A stretch of 11,157 nucleotides of DNA from DYHD01 sp964411065. Its GTDB lineage: Bacteria > Nitrospirota > Thermodesulfovibrionia > Thermodesulfovibrionales > Dissulfurispiraceae. The notes beneath the pieces were generated by a model. It made no database searches and was not told the origin of the DNA. It saw only the letters and a list, made by a program, of their open reading frames with translations. The position numbers were made by a program, and so were the translations under genes. Positions 1 to 6,476 of the stretch are shown piece after piece. Each line of letters begins with the position of its first letter. The first letter of the stretch is position 1. Where the stretch lies: positions 1-11,157 of the forward strand of contig CAYPJO010000062.1 of NCBI GenBank assembly GCA_964411065.1, given 5' to 3'.

Positions 1-51
1 TTTTTTCCTTCAAGATTTTACACAGAAGATTTTACGCTACCAAGACTAAAT

Positions 52-84
52 AGATACCTCTATTTTGTTCTATGAGAGGTATCT
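52..84. repeat. Perfect 10-bp inverted repeat (hairpin)
   Basis: AGATACCTCT at 52-61 is the exact reverse complement of AGAGGTATCT at 75-84, with a 13-base loop. Neither side has a T-tract directly after the stem, so it is not a classic intrinsic terminator. It could be an operator, the end of a small element, or an RNA structure in a transcript from off the left edge. Function unknown. Confidence 0.55.
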
Positions 85-297
85 CTATAGCTTTCAACAA
101 CATAAACATAATCAATATTTTGTGCTGAAAGGTCGATTCTTAGAAAAGAAATATATCAATATATTTGAGTAAAACAAATAAAAAAAGTTATACAACAGAA
201 ATTTGAGATAAAAATTAAGATTGAGTAAAATCAGGGTTTATGAAGCAATTTTGGTGATTTTTGGGTCTAAATTGATAAACTCAGGGGAAATAGCGAT

Positions 298-314
298 AAA
301 AACCAATGGTTTTT
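298..314 (-). terminator. Short hairpin, possible ssrA terminator
   Basis: AAAAACC at 298-304 and GGTTTTT at 308-314 form a perfect 7-bp stem with a 3-base loop. Read on the minus strand it gives an A-tract, a tight stem and a T-tract about 70 bases beyond the mature 3' end of tmRNA. The stem has only two G-C pairs and the T-run is part of the stem, so it is a weak terminator candidate. No better one lies nearer ssrA. Confidence 0.3.
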
Positions 315-385
315 CAGAGATTAGGTTGAGATGCGGTAAAACCCATAAAAATTCAGAACTAAGTCATTAAAGTATAACTTTTTCT

Positions 386-730
386 TGGTGGAGGCGGCGG
401 GATTTGAACCCGCGTCCGAAAGTACTACTTTCAGACATCTACATGTTTAGTCTGTTTTTTATTTTCAGATATAAAAGCACCAACAGACAGGTTCTTTTAT
501 ATCCTATCCCCTCTAATTCCCATTAGACTTAGGGGCATCGTCTAATGGTAGCCTGCTCTATGACGCCACCTCTGTAGCACAGGCAACTACAGATAGGCGC
601 GCTGCTTTTAATTAAGCGGCGAGTGCCAGTTCTTGATTGGCGTTTGTATTTTTTTCCATCTTTTTACATGGTGATGGAGCCATGACATGCAGTCTGACCC
701 TCGTTACCCCCGTCGAGCCCTTTCGCCCCC
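386..730 (-). ncRNA. ssrA: Transfer-messenger RNA (tmRNA)
   Basis: tmRNA rescues ribosomes stalled on broken mRNAs and tags the nascent peptide for proteolysis. On the minus strand the 5' end GGGGGCG (730-724) pairs with CGCCTCC near the 3' end to form a 7-bp tRNA-like acceptor stem. It is followed by a T-arm with GGTTCAAATCC and an encoded ACCA ending at 386. The 5' portion GGGCTCGACGGGGGTAACGA is the conserved tmRNA signature. The tag frame ends with TAA at 612-614 and reads back from 615 as KNTNANQELALAA, probably with one more codon (GAA) before it; the exact resume codon is not settled. The ending ALAA is the usual ClpXP-type degron. The length of 345 nt is normal for a one-piece tmRNA. 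Confidence 0.96.
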
Positions 731-746
731 GGCGAGATCTATATTA

Positions 747-752
747 ATTATA
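747..752 (-). promoter_or_regulatory. Extended -10 promoter of ssrA
   Basis: On the minus strand the sequence reads TGCTATAAT, a perfect -10 hexamer with the TGN extension, about 16 bases before the mature 5' end of tmRNA. No good -35 lies 16-18 bases upstream, as often for extended -10 promoters; a TTGACA exists but is about 35 bases away. A short 5' leader would be removed by RNase P. Confidence 0.6.
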
Positions 753-895
753 GCATATTTTTACTAAAATCTGCTGATATTAAGGACTGTCAAAACAGAT
801 GGCACCCTCTATTATTTTAAAAAAATTTCACATAGTAGATAAAATATTGTGATATAAAAAAGAAAGTTTTCTAATTAATTCATAAAAAAAGTTAA

Positions 896-945
896 CACCC
901 TACAAAAGGTACAGCTTTAATAAGGAGGTAGTAATAGTTAGGGTG
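896..945. repeat. 7-bp inverted repeat bracketing a Shine-Dalgarno-like sequence
   Basis: CACCCTA at 896-902 pairs perfectly with TAGGGTG at 939-945, enclosing 36 bases that include AAGGAGG (922-928) and a small inner stem AAAG/CTTT. On the minus strand the right arm is followed after five bases by a run of seven T (890-884), which is only a loose terminator layout. On the plus strand the closing arm contains a GTG (943) opening a 13-codon frame. Function unknown. Confidence 0.4.
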
Positions 946-1166
946 CACAAACAACTTATTCGGATTTTGAGTGGCCTTTTCTAAAGTTAAAAAACTTTTA
1001 TAGGACAAACTTATACTGGTCTGGTTCTATATAGAGATGTGAAGCTTGGCAATATATAGAGCTGGCATTTTGATTCTTACAGCGGAGTGACAAGCATGTA
1101 TGAGAGTTGATTGGGAAAGCTTTATGCAAGAAAGAAGTTAATCTCTTTTGCTCTTCCTCTGGAGTG

Positions 1167-1203
1167 ATAGGCTACAACACTTTTATTACAAGTGGTAACC
1201 TAT
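1167..1203. repeat. Long two-tier hairpin upstream of trpB2
   Basis: ATAGGCTAC (1167-1175) pairs with GTAACCTAT (1195-1203) at eight of nine positions, and directly inside it CACTT (1178-1182) pairs with AAGTG (1190-1194). The result is about 13 pairs in a 37-base span. No T-tract follows on either strand. It looks like a structured RNA element or a protein-binding palindrome, with no assigned role. Confidence 0.5.
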
Positions 1204-1434
1204 AGAATGGAGAAATAAAAAGACTAATGTTCTTAAATAAGCATAAAATGCAAATTAATAAATAAAATAGTAGCCAATGGCAATAATAAATGAAAGGATA
1301 TTTAAATATAAACCCCTATAGAGATCAAAATGCTCGAAAAAAAAGAACAAAGAAGTGATAACTCACTAATTTTCGAAAATTCAATCGGTAAATAGGGTCG
1401 GTTGGGTCTGTATATTTTTCAGTTCTTTTTCTTT

Positions 1435-1467
1435 TATAATAGTTAAGTTTTAAGCAAAGTATGGAGG
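1435..1467 (+). promoter_or_regulatory. Candidate promoter and ribosome binding site of trpB2
   Basis: A perfect TATAAT lies at 1435-1440, about 34 bases before the trpB2 start. No convincing -35 is present at the right distance. GGAGG at 1463-1467 sits six bases before the ATG and supports that start. If this promoter is the real one, the leader is short and the hairpins upstream lie outside the trpB2 transcript. Confidence 0.5.
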
Positions 1468-1473
1468 CCATAT

Positions 1474-2835
1474 ATGAATACTAAAAAGATAGTTCTCCCC
1501 GATCATGAAATACCTTCACAGTGGTATAATATTCAAGCAGATCTTCCAAAACCTTTACCACCACCTTTAAACCCAGCCACAGGCCAACCAATTACCCCCG
1601 ATATGTTGGCTCCTGTTTTCCCTATGAATTTAATAGAACAAGAAGTTAGCACCGAGAGGTGGATCAATATTCCAGAGGAAGTTTTAGAGAAACTTCTTAT
1701 TTGGAGACCAACTCCAATGTATAGGGCTTATAATTTAGAGAGATTGCTTGGCACACCAGCGAGAATCTACTTTAAAAATGAGGGTGTTAGCCCCGCAGGA
1801 AGTCATAAACCTAATACTGCCGTTGCCCAAGCTTATTATAATAAAGTATTTGGGATCAAGAGACTAACGACTGAAACCGGTGCTGGACAATGGGGAAGCG
1901 CCTTGTCCTTTGCATGTAATCTCTTCGGACTTCAATGCAAAGTTTACATGGTAAGGATAAGTTATAATCAAAAGCCATACAGAAAAATTCTGATGGAAAC
2001 GTGGGGAGCCCAGTGTGTTCCAAGTCCAAGCGCCGATACTAATGTGGGTAGAAAATTTTTAGAGCGGGATCCTCAGCATCCAGGTAGTCTTGGTATCTCT
2101 ATCAGTGAAGCTATAGAAGATGCTGTCACATCACAGGATACTCGTTACTCCTTAGGTAGCGTCCTTAATCATGTGTTATTGCACCAGACGATTATTGGTC
2201 TTGAGGCTCAAAAACAGCTTGCGATATTAGGCGAAAATCCCGATGTGATAATAGGCTGCGCTGGCGGGGGTAGCAATTTTAGTGGCCTTGCGTTACCCTT
2301 TGTGCGTGATAAGATAAATGGGAAAGAAATAAAGATTATCGCTGCTGAACCTGCATCGTGCCCAACACTTACAAGAGGTCCTTATGTTTATGATTTTGGT
2401 GATACTGCTGAGACGACTCCTTTAATAGCTATGCACTCCTTAGGCCATGCTTTTGTGCCAGCACCTATACATGCTGGTGGGCTGAGATATCATGGAATGG
2501 CTCCGATCGTTAGCAGGTTACTTGTTGATGGCTTGATAGAGGCTAAAGCGTACAGTCAGCTTCAGACATTTTCATCAGGTATTACTTTTGCGAGATCAGA
2601 AGGTTTTATTCCTGCTCCTGAAACTAATCATGCCATTGCCTGTGTCATAGAAGAGGCAAAAATTGCAAAAGAGGAAGGCAGAGAAAAGGTCATACTTTTC
2701 AATTTTAGTGGTCATGGTATTATTGATCTGCCTGCTTATGATGCATATCTTTTGGGCAAATTGGAGGATTCAGCCCTAAGCGATGAAGAGCTAAAGGCTT
2801 TACTTAGAGACATAGAAAAACTGCCCAAGCCTTAA
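1474..2835 (+). CDS. trpB2: TrpB2-type tryptophan synthase beta chain
   Basis: PLP-dependent synthase that joins indole and serine to give tryptophan in the cytoplasm. It belongs to the TrpB2 class: 453 residues against about 400 for TrpB1, with a longer N-terminal part. Visible motifs are SHKPNTA with the PLP lysine at K112, ETGAGQWG (134-141) holding the catalytic glutamate region, the phosphate loop GGGSNF (264-269), PAPETNHA around 381-388, and FSGHG near 411-415. TrpB1 has ETGAGQHG and HKxNNA at the matching places, so the W and PNT variants favour TrpB2. No trpA lies beside it, usual for TrpB2, which is thought to act without tight TrpA coupling or to salvage free indole. The start is set by GGAGG six bases upstream. 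Confidence 0.95.
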   Translation: MNTKKIVLPDHEIPSQWYNIQADLPKPLPPPLNPATGQPITPDMLAPVFPMNLIEQEVSTERWINIPEEVLEKLLIWRPTPMYRAYNLERLLGTPARIYFKNEGVSPAGSHKPNTAVAQAYYNKVFGIKRLTTETGAGQWGSALSFACNLFGLQCKVYMVRISYNQKPYRKILMETWGAQCVPSPSADTNVGRKFLERDPQHPGSLGISISEAIEDAVTSQDTRYSLGSVLNHVLLHQTIIGLEAQKQLAILGENPDVIIGCAGGGSNFSGLALPFVRDKINGKEIKIIAAEPASCPTLTRGPYVYDFGDTAETTPLIAMHSLGHAFVPAPIHAGGLRYHGMAPIVSRLLVDGLIEAKAYSQLQTFSSGITFARSEGFIPAPETNHAIACVIEEAKIAKEEGREKVILFNFSGHGIIDLPAYDAYLLGKLEDSALSDEELKALLRDIEKLPKP

Positions 2836-3080
2836 TTATGACCATATGCTATAATCATTTGGGGCTTATACAATTCTCCTATTCTTTAAAGGCTAATGGA
2901 GACATTCCTTGCAAGAGTATCATTGATTGCTGGTGAAGTAGGATAGATATATTGAGATTATTGAGAAATATGTTTACAGAAAAAGAGTTACAAAAAGCCT
3001 CTTTAAGACTTAGCGCAGGTCTCGTTTAGAACTTGTTATGGAGATAATAGAAAGATATGTCTCCAAATGACTGACAAAAG
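2836..3080 (+). other. trpB2-trpF spacer with possible gene debris
   Basis: This 245-base spacer has no intact gene. Several short frames read like protein: 16 codons from ATG 2897, 19 codons (MFTEKELQKASLRLSAGLV) ending at a TAG around 3029, then in another frame ELVMEIIERYVSK ending just before trpF. The segments coding IEIIEKYV (about 2950) and MEIIERYV (about 3040) are alike, 18 of 25 bases. This could be the remains of a gene that once lay between the two trp genes, or chance in AT-rich DNA. No terminator with a T-tract is seen. Confidence 0.3.
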
Positions 3081-3704
3081 ATGTCTGTAAAGATTAAGAT
3101 TTGCGGTATAACAAATATTGAGGATGCTCTTTTTGCAGTAAACTGCGGTGCAGATGCATTAGGCTTTATCTTTTTTAGGGGTAGTCCAAGATATATTGAG
3201 ATTTCCTCTGCAAAAAAGATTATTTCACACTTGCCACCTTTTTTGACAACTGTGGGAGTTTTCGTTAATGAGGAACCTGAGGAAATTAGAAAAATAATGC
3301 AATATGTTGGTTTGGATGTTGCCCAACTACATGGCGATGAATCACCAGAAACATGCAATACTTTGCCAAAAGTAATAAAAGCTTTTAGAATTAATACCTT
3401 TAATGATTTGGCAACTCTAAGTAGATACAAGGCTTCAGCTTATCTTTTAGATACTTATTCTTCTGAACAGTATGGAGGCACTGGTAAGACTTTTGATTGG
3501 CACATTGCTGTGGAAGCAAAAAAATACGGTCCCTTAATCCTCTCAGGAGGATTAAATGTTGGCAACGTCGAGCAGGCTATAAAAAAGGTGAAACCTTATG
3601 CTATTGATGTTTGTAGCGGCATAGAACAATCCAAAGGCAAGAAGGATTTGAAGAAGATGAGGGAATTCATAATTAAGGCAAAATATGCTTCGATGAGACT
3701 TTAA
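3081..3704 (+). CDS. trpF: Phosphoribosylanthranilate isomerase (TrpF)
   Basis: Catalyses the Amadori rearrangement of N-(5-phosphoribosyl)anthranilate to CdRP, the third step of tryptophan synthesis. The 207-residue (beta/alpha)8 barrel has the normal length. Seen in order: KIKICG with the catalytic cysteine C8 as general base, ADALGFIF, QLHGDE (82-87), LLDTY with the catalytic acid D124, the phosphate-binding SGGLNVGNV (155-163) and DVCSGIE (176-182). An in-frame TGA lies just upstream, so ATG 3081 is the first possible start, although no clear Shine-Dalgarno precedes it. It follows trpB2 on the same strand, but the 245-base gap makes a tight operon doubtful. Its last 32 bases overlap the 3' end of convergent queF. 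Confidence 0.95.
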   Translation: MSVKIKICGITNIEDALFAVNCGADALGFIFFRGSPRYIEISSAKKIISHLPPFLTTVGVFVNEEPEEIRKIMQYVGLDVAQLHGDESPETCNTLPKVIKAFRINTFNDLATLSRYKASAYLLDTYSSEQYGGTGKTFDWHIAVEAKKYGPLILSGGLNVGNVEQAIKKVKPYAIDVCSGIEQSKGKKDLKKMREFIIKAKYASMRL

Positions 3705-4047
3705 TGATAGTCTTTACATTGCCTCTTGGATTGAAATCGCCAATGACTTCTATGAATCTTGGTTTTAAAAGAGCTTCGAGAGCATTAAAAATTTTATTTG
3801 TAGCATCTTCGTGAGAAATATAGCAATCTCTGAATGAATTTAAGAAAAGCTTTAAAGATTTAAGCTCAACTATCTTCTTATCAGGCGTATAAATTATTCT
3901 GATCGTTGCAAAATCTGGATACCCTGATTTTGGGCATAAACATGTGAATTCCGGGAAAGTGATATTAATCTCATAATCCCTCTCAGGATGGGGATTGTCC
4001 CAGGCTTCAAGGACAGTCTCTTTTATCTTTTTTTGACCGTATAGCAT
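3673..4047 (-). CDS. queF: NADPH-dependent preQ0 reductase (QueF)
   Basis: Reduces the nitrile of 7-cyano-7-deazaguanine to the amine of preQ1 in queuosine tRNA modification. From the chosen start the protein has 124 residues: PEFTCLCPKSGYPDFAT holds the active-site cysteine (C38, forming the thioimide) and the acid D45; VELKSLK (60-66) holds the substrate-binding glutamate; SHED (78-81) and GDFNPRGNV complete the unimodular T-fold. Its wording and length resemble the short campylobacterial enzyme, which also begins with a YG(x)K(x)IKE-like segment. I therefore start at ATG 4047. The open frame extends to GTG 4158, adding 37 residues (with ATG 4095 also possible), but that extension has no family likeness. 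No clear ribosome binding site precedes any of these starts. The 3' end overlaps trpF tail to tail. Confidence 0.92.
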   Translation of the reverse strand: MLYGQKKIKETVLEAWDNPHPERDYEINITFPEFTCLCPKSGYPDFATIRIIYTPDKKIVELKSLKLFLNSFRDCYISHEDATNKIFNALEALLKPRFIEVIGDFNPRGNVKTIIKVSSKHILP

Positions 4048-4161
4048 AGATAAAATTTTATCAAAAATTAAATATTGGTGTAAATTGCTTACCATTCTTG
4101 GTAAAGCTGAACGAGAAAAGATAAAATAAAAACAGTTCAAATCCCATAAAGGGATCACTAA

Positions 4162-5010
4162 ATGGGATATTATGAATTTAAAATCAAAATCTGTAATGAT
4201 TCTATTGATGCACTTATAGAAAGACTATCAGAATTAGGCTGTCTGGGGATTATAGCTGTTGATAACTCTCTCGTAGTCTATTTCCCCGATGTAGTATACG
4301 TTGAAAAGGTGAAAAAAGAGCTCCATACCTTCAAGGAGATTTTAAGGGATGCCGGATTATCTGATACTCTTTTCTATGAATATGAGTTCATTTCTGAAAA
4401 AGATTGGAATGAATCGTGGAAAAAAAATTTTCAGCCTATAGACACTGGAGAGAGGCTTACAATCATACCACCTTGGGTTGAAATAAAACCGAACCGTATT
4501 AATCTAATTATCGACCCAGGCATGGCTTTTGGGACAGGACATCACGAAACAACACAGAGATGTCTAATTTTAATAGAAAGGTTATCTAAAGAAAAGGCAG
4601 AGAAAGAAAGTTTCCTCGACATCGGTACCGGCACTGGTATACTTGCTATTGCAGCTTCTAAGCTGGGGTTTAAATATGTGCTGGGATTAGATATCGATCC
4701 ACTGGCAATAGATGCCGCTAAAAGAAATATTGAATTAAATGGATTGAAAAATATAGAGATAAAATGCTCGACACTGGAAAAAATAATGAAAAAATTCGAT
4801 TTTATTGTTGCAAATTTGCTTGCTGACACCCTTATAAATCTTGCTTCAGATATAGCATCCCGTTTAAATATAGCTGGGATATTAATTTTATCTGGCATTA
4901 TTGAAGGTCAGGAGAATGAAATAATAAAAGTATATAAAAGTTATAAGATAAATTTTTTAGAAAGATTCGTTGATAACAATTGGATAACTTTAGTAGCAAA
5001 GAAACTCTGA
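4162..5010 (+). CDS. prmA: Ribosomal protein L11 methyltransferase
   Basis: SAM-dependent enzyme that trimethylates amino groups of ribosomal protein L11. At 282 residues it has normal length. The N-terminal recognition domain (about 1-90) ends in DWNESWK (81-87). Then come IDPGMAFGTGHHETT (117-131), typical of PrmA; the SAM-binding motif I DIGTGTG (153-159); the acidic ribose-binding motif DIDPLA (177-182); and motif IV ANLLADTL (217-224), close to the NPPY-like catalytic loop of such enzymes. AAAGGG at 4148-4153, eight bases before the ATG, serves as ribosome binding site. It diverges from queF and converges with the secreted protein gene ending at 5041. Confidence 0.95.
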   Translation: MGYYEFKIKICNDSIDALIERLSELGCLGIIAVDNSLVVYFPDVVYVEKVKKELHTFKEILRDAGLSDTLFYEYEFISEKDWNESWKKNFQPIDTGERLTIIPPWVEIKPNRINLIIDPGMAFGTGHHETTQRCLILIERLSKEKAEKESFLDIGTGTGILAIAASKLGFKYVLGLDIDPLAIDAAKRNIELNGLKNIEIKCSTLEKIMKKFDFIVANLLADTLINLASDIASRLNIAGILILSGIIEGQENEIIKVYKSYKINFLERFVDNNWITLVAKKL

Positions 5011-5022
5011 TTTTTATATCAG
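5007..5022. terminator. Weak hairpin between convergent genes
   Basis: CTGAT (5007-5011) and ATCAG (5018-5022) form a perfect 5-bp stem with a TTTTAT loop, overlapping the prmA stop codon. It sits in the 30-base gap between convergent prmA and the gene ending at 5041. There is no T-tract after the stem on either strand, so termination is only a guess from its position. Confidence 0.25.
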
Positions 5023-5040
5023 TTGGAGACTTATTCAAAC

Positions 5041-5529
5041 CTATCTTCTTCTCCAGCCTGCCCAGACCGGGTATCCAGCGCTATCCCTAAGTATTAAAAT
5101 ATTTTCACCCTTTTTAACCTCAGCAGCTATTATAGCTGGTAGACCTTCAATAGTTACTTTTGAACCTGTAACCTCTATAGAGTCCCCAGCTACTACTTTT
5201 ATGTCTTGTCTTTCAATATACCATGCAGGACCTAAATGTACAGAAAAGGTCTCTTTTTCTGTTTTAAGCAGTATATGAATACCTGAACCCATTCCTTTCA
5301 TAGGAATTACTCTACTAACTGACTCAACTTTGCCTGAGATTGTCACTAATTTAGTAGGATCATACATCCTCTGAAATGGTGAATCTAATCCCCAACCGCC
5401 ACTTCCTAACCCTCCTCTGTCTCTTTGAAAAAGCTCTTTTGGCGGTAATTCCCTCTGACCAAATGCAAGAGGTATAGAGATAACCAAGGATAAAATAAGA
5501 AAAACAGCTAAAAACTTGAAACTCTTCAT
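5041..5529 (-). CDS. Secreted OB-fold-like protein of unknown function
   Basis: A 162-residue protein with a clear signal peptide: MKSFKF, a hydrophobic core to about residue 22, and a likely cleavage after AFG (24). The mature N-terminal part (25-55) is glycine-rich and probably flexible. Residues 56-160 form one compact domain, TISGKVESV, MGSGIHILLKTEKETFSVHLGPAWYIE, GDSIEVTGSKV and AGYPVWAGWRR, the beta-strand pattern of small periplasmic OB-fold proteins. Relatives are often annotated as DNA-binding or MamS-like, with little evidence. The ending VWAGWRRR is characteristic. GGGAGG at 5536-5541, about six bases before the ATG, is a strong ribosome binding site. It follows the ferritin-like gene but is separated by a terminator-like hairpin, so it may have its own promoter. 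Function unassigned. Confidence 0.8.
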   Translation of the reverse strand: MKSFKFLAVFLILSLVISIPLAFGQRELPPKELFQRDRGGLGSGGWGLDSPFQRMYDPTKLVTISGKVESVSRVIPMKGMGSGIHILLKTEKETFSVHLGPAWYIERQDIKVVAGDSIEVTGSKVTIEGLPAIIAAEVKKGENILILRDSAGYPVWAGWRRR

Positions 5530-5585
5530 ATATTGCCTCCCTATTTAGGATAAAATTTTTCTTTTGATTATCGAATACATTATTT

Positions 5586-5607
5586 AAAAAAACCTTTCAT
5601 CAAAAGG
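5586..5607 (-). terminator. Intrinsic terminator after the ferritin-like gene
   Basis: On the minus strand CCTTT (5607-5603), a 5-base loop and AAAGG (5597-5593) are followed at once by seven T (5592-5586). A longer alternative stem, CCTTCAT with ATGAAAGG and one bulge, uses the same T-tract. This is a good intrinsic terminator layout about 20 bases beyond the stop of the gene at 5625-5909, and would separate it from the secreted protein downstream. Confidence 0.6.
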
Positions 5608-5624
5608 AGAGTTCATGAAGGTAC

Positions 5625-5909
5625 TCATTTATTCAGTAACTCATCAACTTCCTTTTTTCCTTCTTCAAGCTCTTCCATTTGTTCTTTATCCAACCTGAGT
5701 AATAGTGCCTGAAATTCTCCCACATGAGTCTTTTCTTCTTTGGCTATATCGAGTAAAATAGTCTTAATATTTTGATCTGTTGCAAATGCTGCCATTTGCT
5801 CATATAAGTTGATTGCATCCAGTTCTGCTATTATCCCTGCTCTTAATATTTCTTTGTCAATATCTTCTTTTTTAATCTTATTAAGATCTAATGGTATTTT
5901 TGATAACAT
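5625..5909 (-). CDS. Encapsulin-type ferritin-like protein (EncFtn family)
   Basis: A 94-residue two-helix ferritin-like protein of the kind found as encapsulin cargo, or fused to the N-terminus of archaeal encapsulin shells such as that of Pyrococcus furiosus. That domain shares the run AELDAINLYEQMA, the EEK-HVGEF motif and the ALLL-LD-EQ tail. E29, E59 and H62 keep the spacing of the EncFtn ferroxidase ligands E32, E62 and H65, and Y36 matches a second conserved site. Such half-ferritins assemble into annular decamers that form iron sites at subunit interfaces and oxidise Fe(II). No encapsulin shell gene lies in this window and no cargo-loading tail follows DELLNK. AAGGGG eight bases upstream supports the start. 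It sits 38 bases after the YeeE/YedE pair and may be co-transcribed. Confidence 0.88.
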   Translation of the reverse strand: MLSKIPLDLNKIKKEDIDKEILRAGIIAELDAINLYEQMAAFATDQNIKTILLDIAKEEKTHVGEFQALLLRLDKEQMEELEEGKKEVDELLNK

Positions 5910-5946
5910 GTTCTTTACCCCTTTTAATTAAATTATTTGTGCCTAT

Positions 5947-5952
5947 ATTATA
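5947..5952 (-). promoter_or_regulatory. Candidate internal promoter of the ferritin-like gene
   Basis: A perfect TATAAT on the minus strand overlaps the stop codon of the YeeE/YedE gene, about 37 bases before the ferritin-like start. The best -35 at an 18-base spacing is TTCTTA, which is poor. It could give separate expression of the ferritin-like gene, or be chance in AT-rich DNA. Confidence 0.35.
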
Positions 5953-6475
5953 CACTCTTCCTTTCAAAAATAAGAAATAAAATTAAGGCAATGATTGTAA
6001 ATATCGCAATTATTATCCAATGGCTGTGACCGAGTAGATTAGGTAATGTTATATTGCCATAATGACCCCATGTCATAATAGTATTCTTAAGAAAAGGATA
6101 GACTTTAGAGTATAAAAAAGCACCAGCCAGCATCCCCACAATAGCCCATAGACTATCTAAACGACCCTCCGCCAGCGCTGCTACCTGAGTAACTGGGCAA
6201 TAGCCTACCAACCCCCAGCCTAACCCAAAAATTAAGCCTCCTATAATATTTGTACCTAAAAGAGTCATTTGTATATCAAGCTTTATATATCCAAGGTCTC
6301 TTAATAAGAAAAGCCCCACCATAGCCACAATCGTTGCTGAGAGATAAAATTTAACAATCGTCATGTCCTTAAATAGTAATGCTCCTATTTGCTTTTCATA
6401 ACGGATTATTTGCCCCTTTTGTATTAAGAAGCCAAATAAGAACCCAGTTAAAAGCCCATATAGTAACAGGCTCAT
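5948..6475 (-). CDS. YeeE/YedE family transporter, half protein B
   Basis: A 175-residue membrane protein of the YeeE/YedE (DUF395) family, whose characterised members such as TsuA take up thiosulfate. About five membrane segments are visible (near 2-18, 42-60, 72-92, 107-124, 150-170). The family signature GLGWGLVGYCPVTQVAALAEGR (first part 84-99) contains the conserved cysteine C93 that in TsuA-type pores contacts the sulfur substrate. TsuA carries two such halves in one chain; here the other half is the gene just upstream. Its ATG lies one base after the partner's TGA, with AAGGAG inside the partner's 3' end, eight bases before the start, so the two are probably translationally coupled. 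Substrate inferred; it could be another sulfur species. Confidence 0.88.
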   Translation of the reverse strand: MSLLLYGLLTGFLFGFLIQKGQIIRYEKQIGALLFKDMTIVKFYLSATIVAMVGLFLLRDLGYIKLDIQMTLLGTNIIGGLIFGLGWGLVGYCPVTQVAALAEGRLDSLWAIVGMLAGAFLYSKVYPFLKNTIMTWGHYGNITLPNLLGHSHWIIIAIFTIIALILFLIFERKSV

Positions 6476-6476
6476 A

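Larger units (their letters stand above)
1..385. other. Gene-free AT-rich stretch downstream of ssrA
   Basis: I see no credible reading frame on either strand here. The stretch contains a 10-base direct repeat (AAGATTTTAC at 12-21 and 26-35) and two perfect hairpins, listed separately. It lies downstream of the minus-strand tmRNA gene, so it would hold that gene's trailer and terminator. Nothing else is recognisable. Confidence 0.6.
753..1434. other. Gene-free spacer between ssrA and trpB2
   Basis: About 680 bases with no frame longer than roughly 20 codons that looks coding. It carries two notable inverted repeats (896-945 and 1167-1203), an isolated Shine-Dalgarno-like AAGGAGG at 922-928, and a 21-codon ATG frame at 1330-1395 with no ribosome binding site. 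None of the T-box, S-box, TPP or cobalamin consensus boxes that I know is visible. It may be a decayed gene or hold an untranslated RNA; the sequence does not decide. Confidence 0.5.

Noticed and set aside
943..984. 13-codon GTG frame after AAGGAGG, possible leader peptide for trpB2
   Set aside because: It has no tryptophan codons, the Shine-Dalgarno is 14 bases away, and trpB2 lies 490 bases further with its own promoter-like TATAAT, so a trp attenuator is not supported.
1330..1395. 21-codon ATG frame (begins MLEKKEQRSDN)
   Set aside because: No ribosome binding site and no recognisable product; frames of this length are expected by chance in this spacer.
2850..2855. TATAAT in the trpB2-trpF spacer as a trpF promoter
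   Set aside because: No matching -35, and it is about 225 bases before trpF in AT-rich DNA where such hexamers are common.
3026..3430. 134-codon minus-strand open frame
   Set aside because: It lies opposite trpF, whose catalytic motifs are complete; its product has no recognisable family features.
4542..4898. 118-codon minus-strand open frame
   Set aside because: Antisense to the SAM-binding half of prmA, with low-complexity Ser/Ile-rich content and no ribosome binding site.
5614..5694. 26-codon plus-strand frame preceded by AAGGAG
   Set aside because: It has a good Shine-Dalgarno by chance, but overlaps the ferritin-like gene antisense and sits on its terminator; the product shows no features beyond hydrophobicity.
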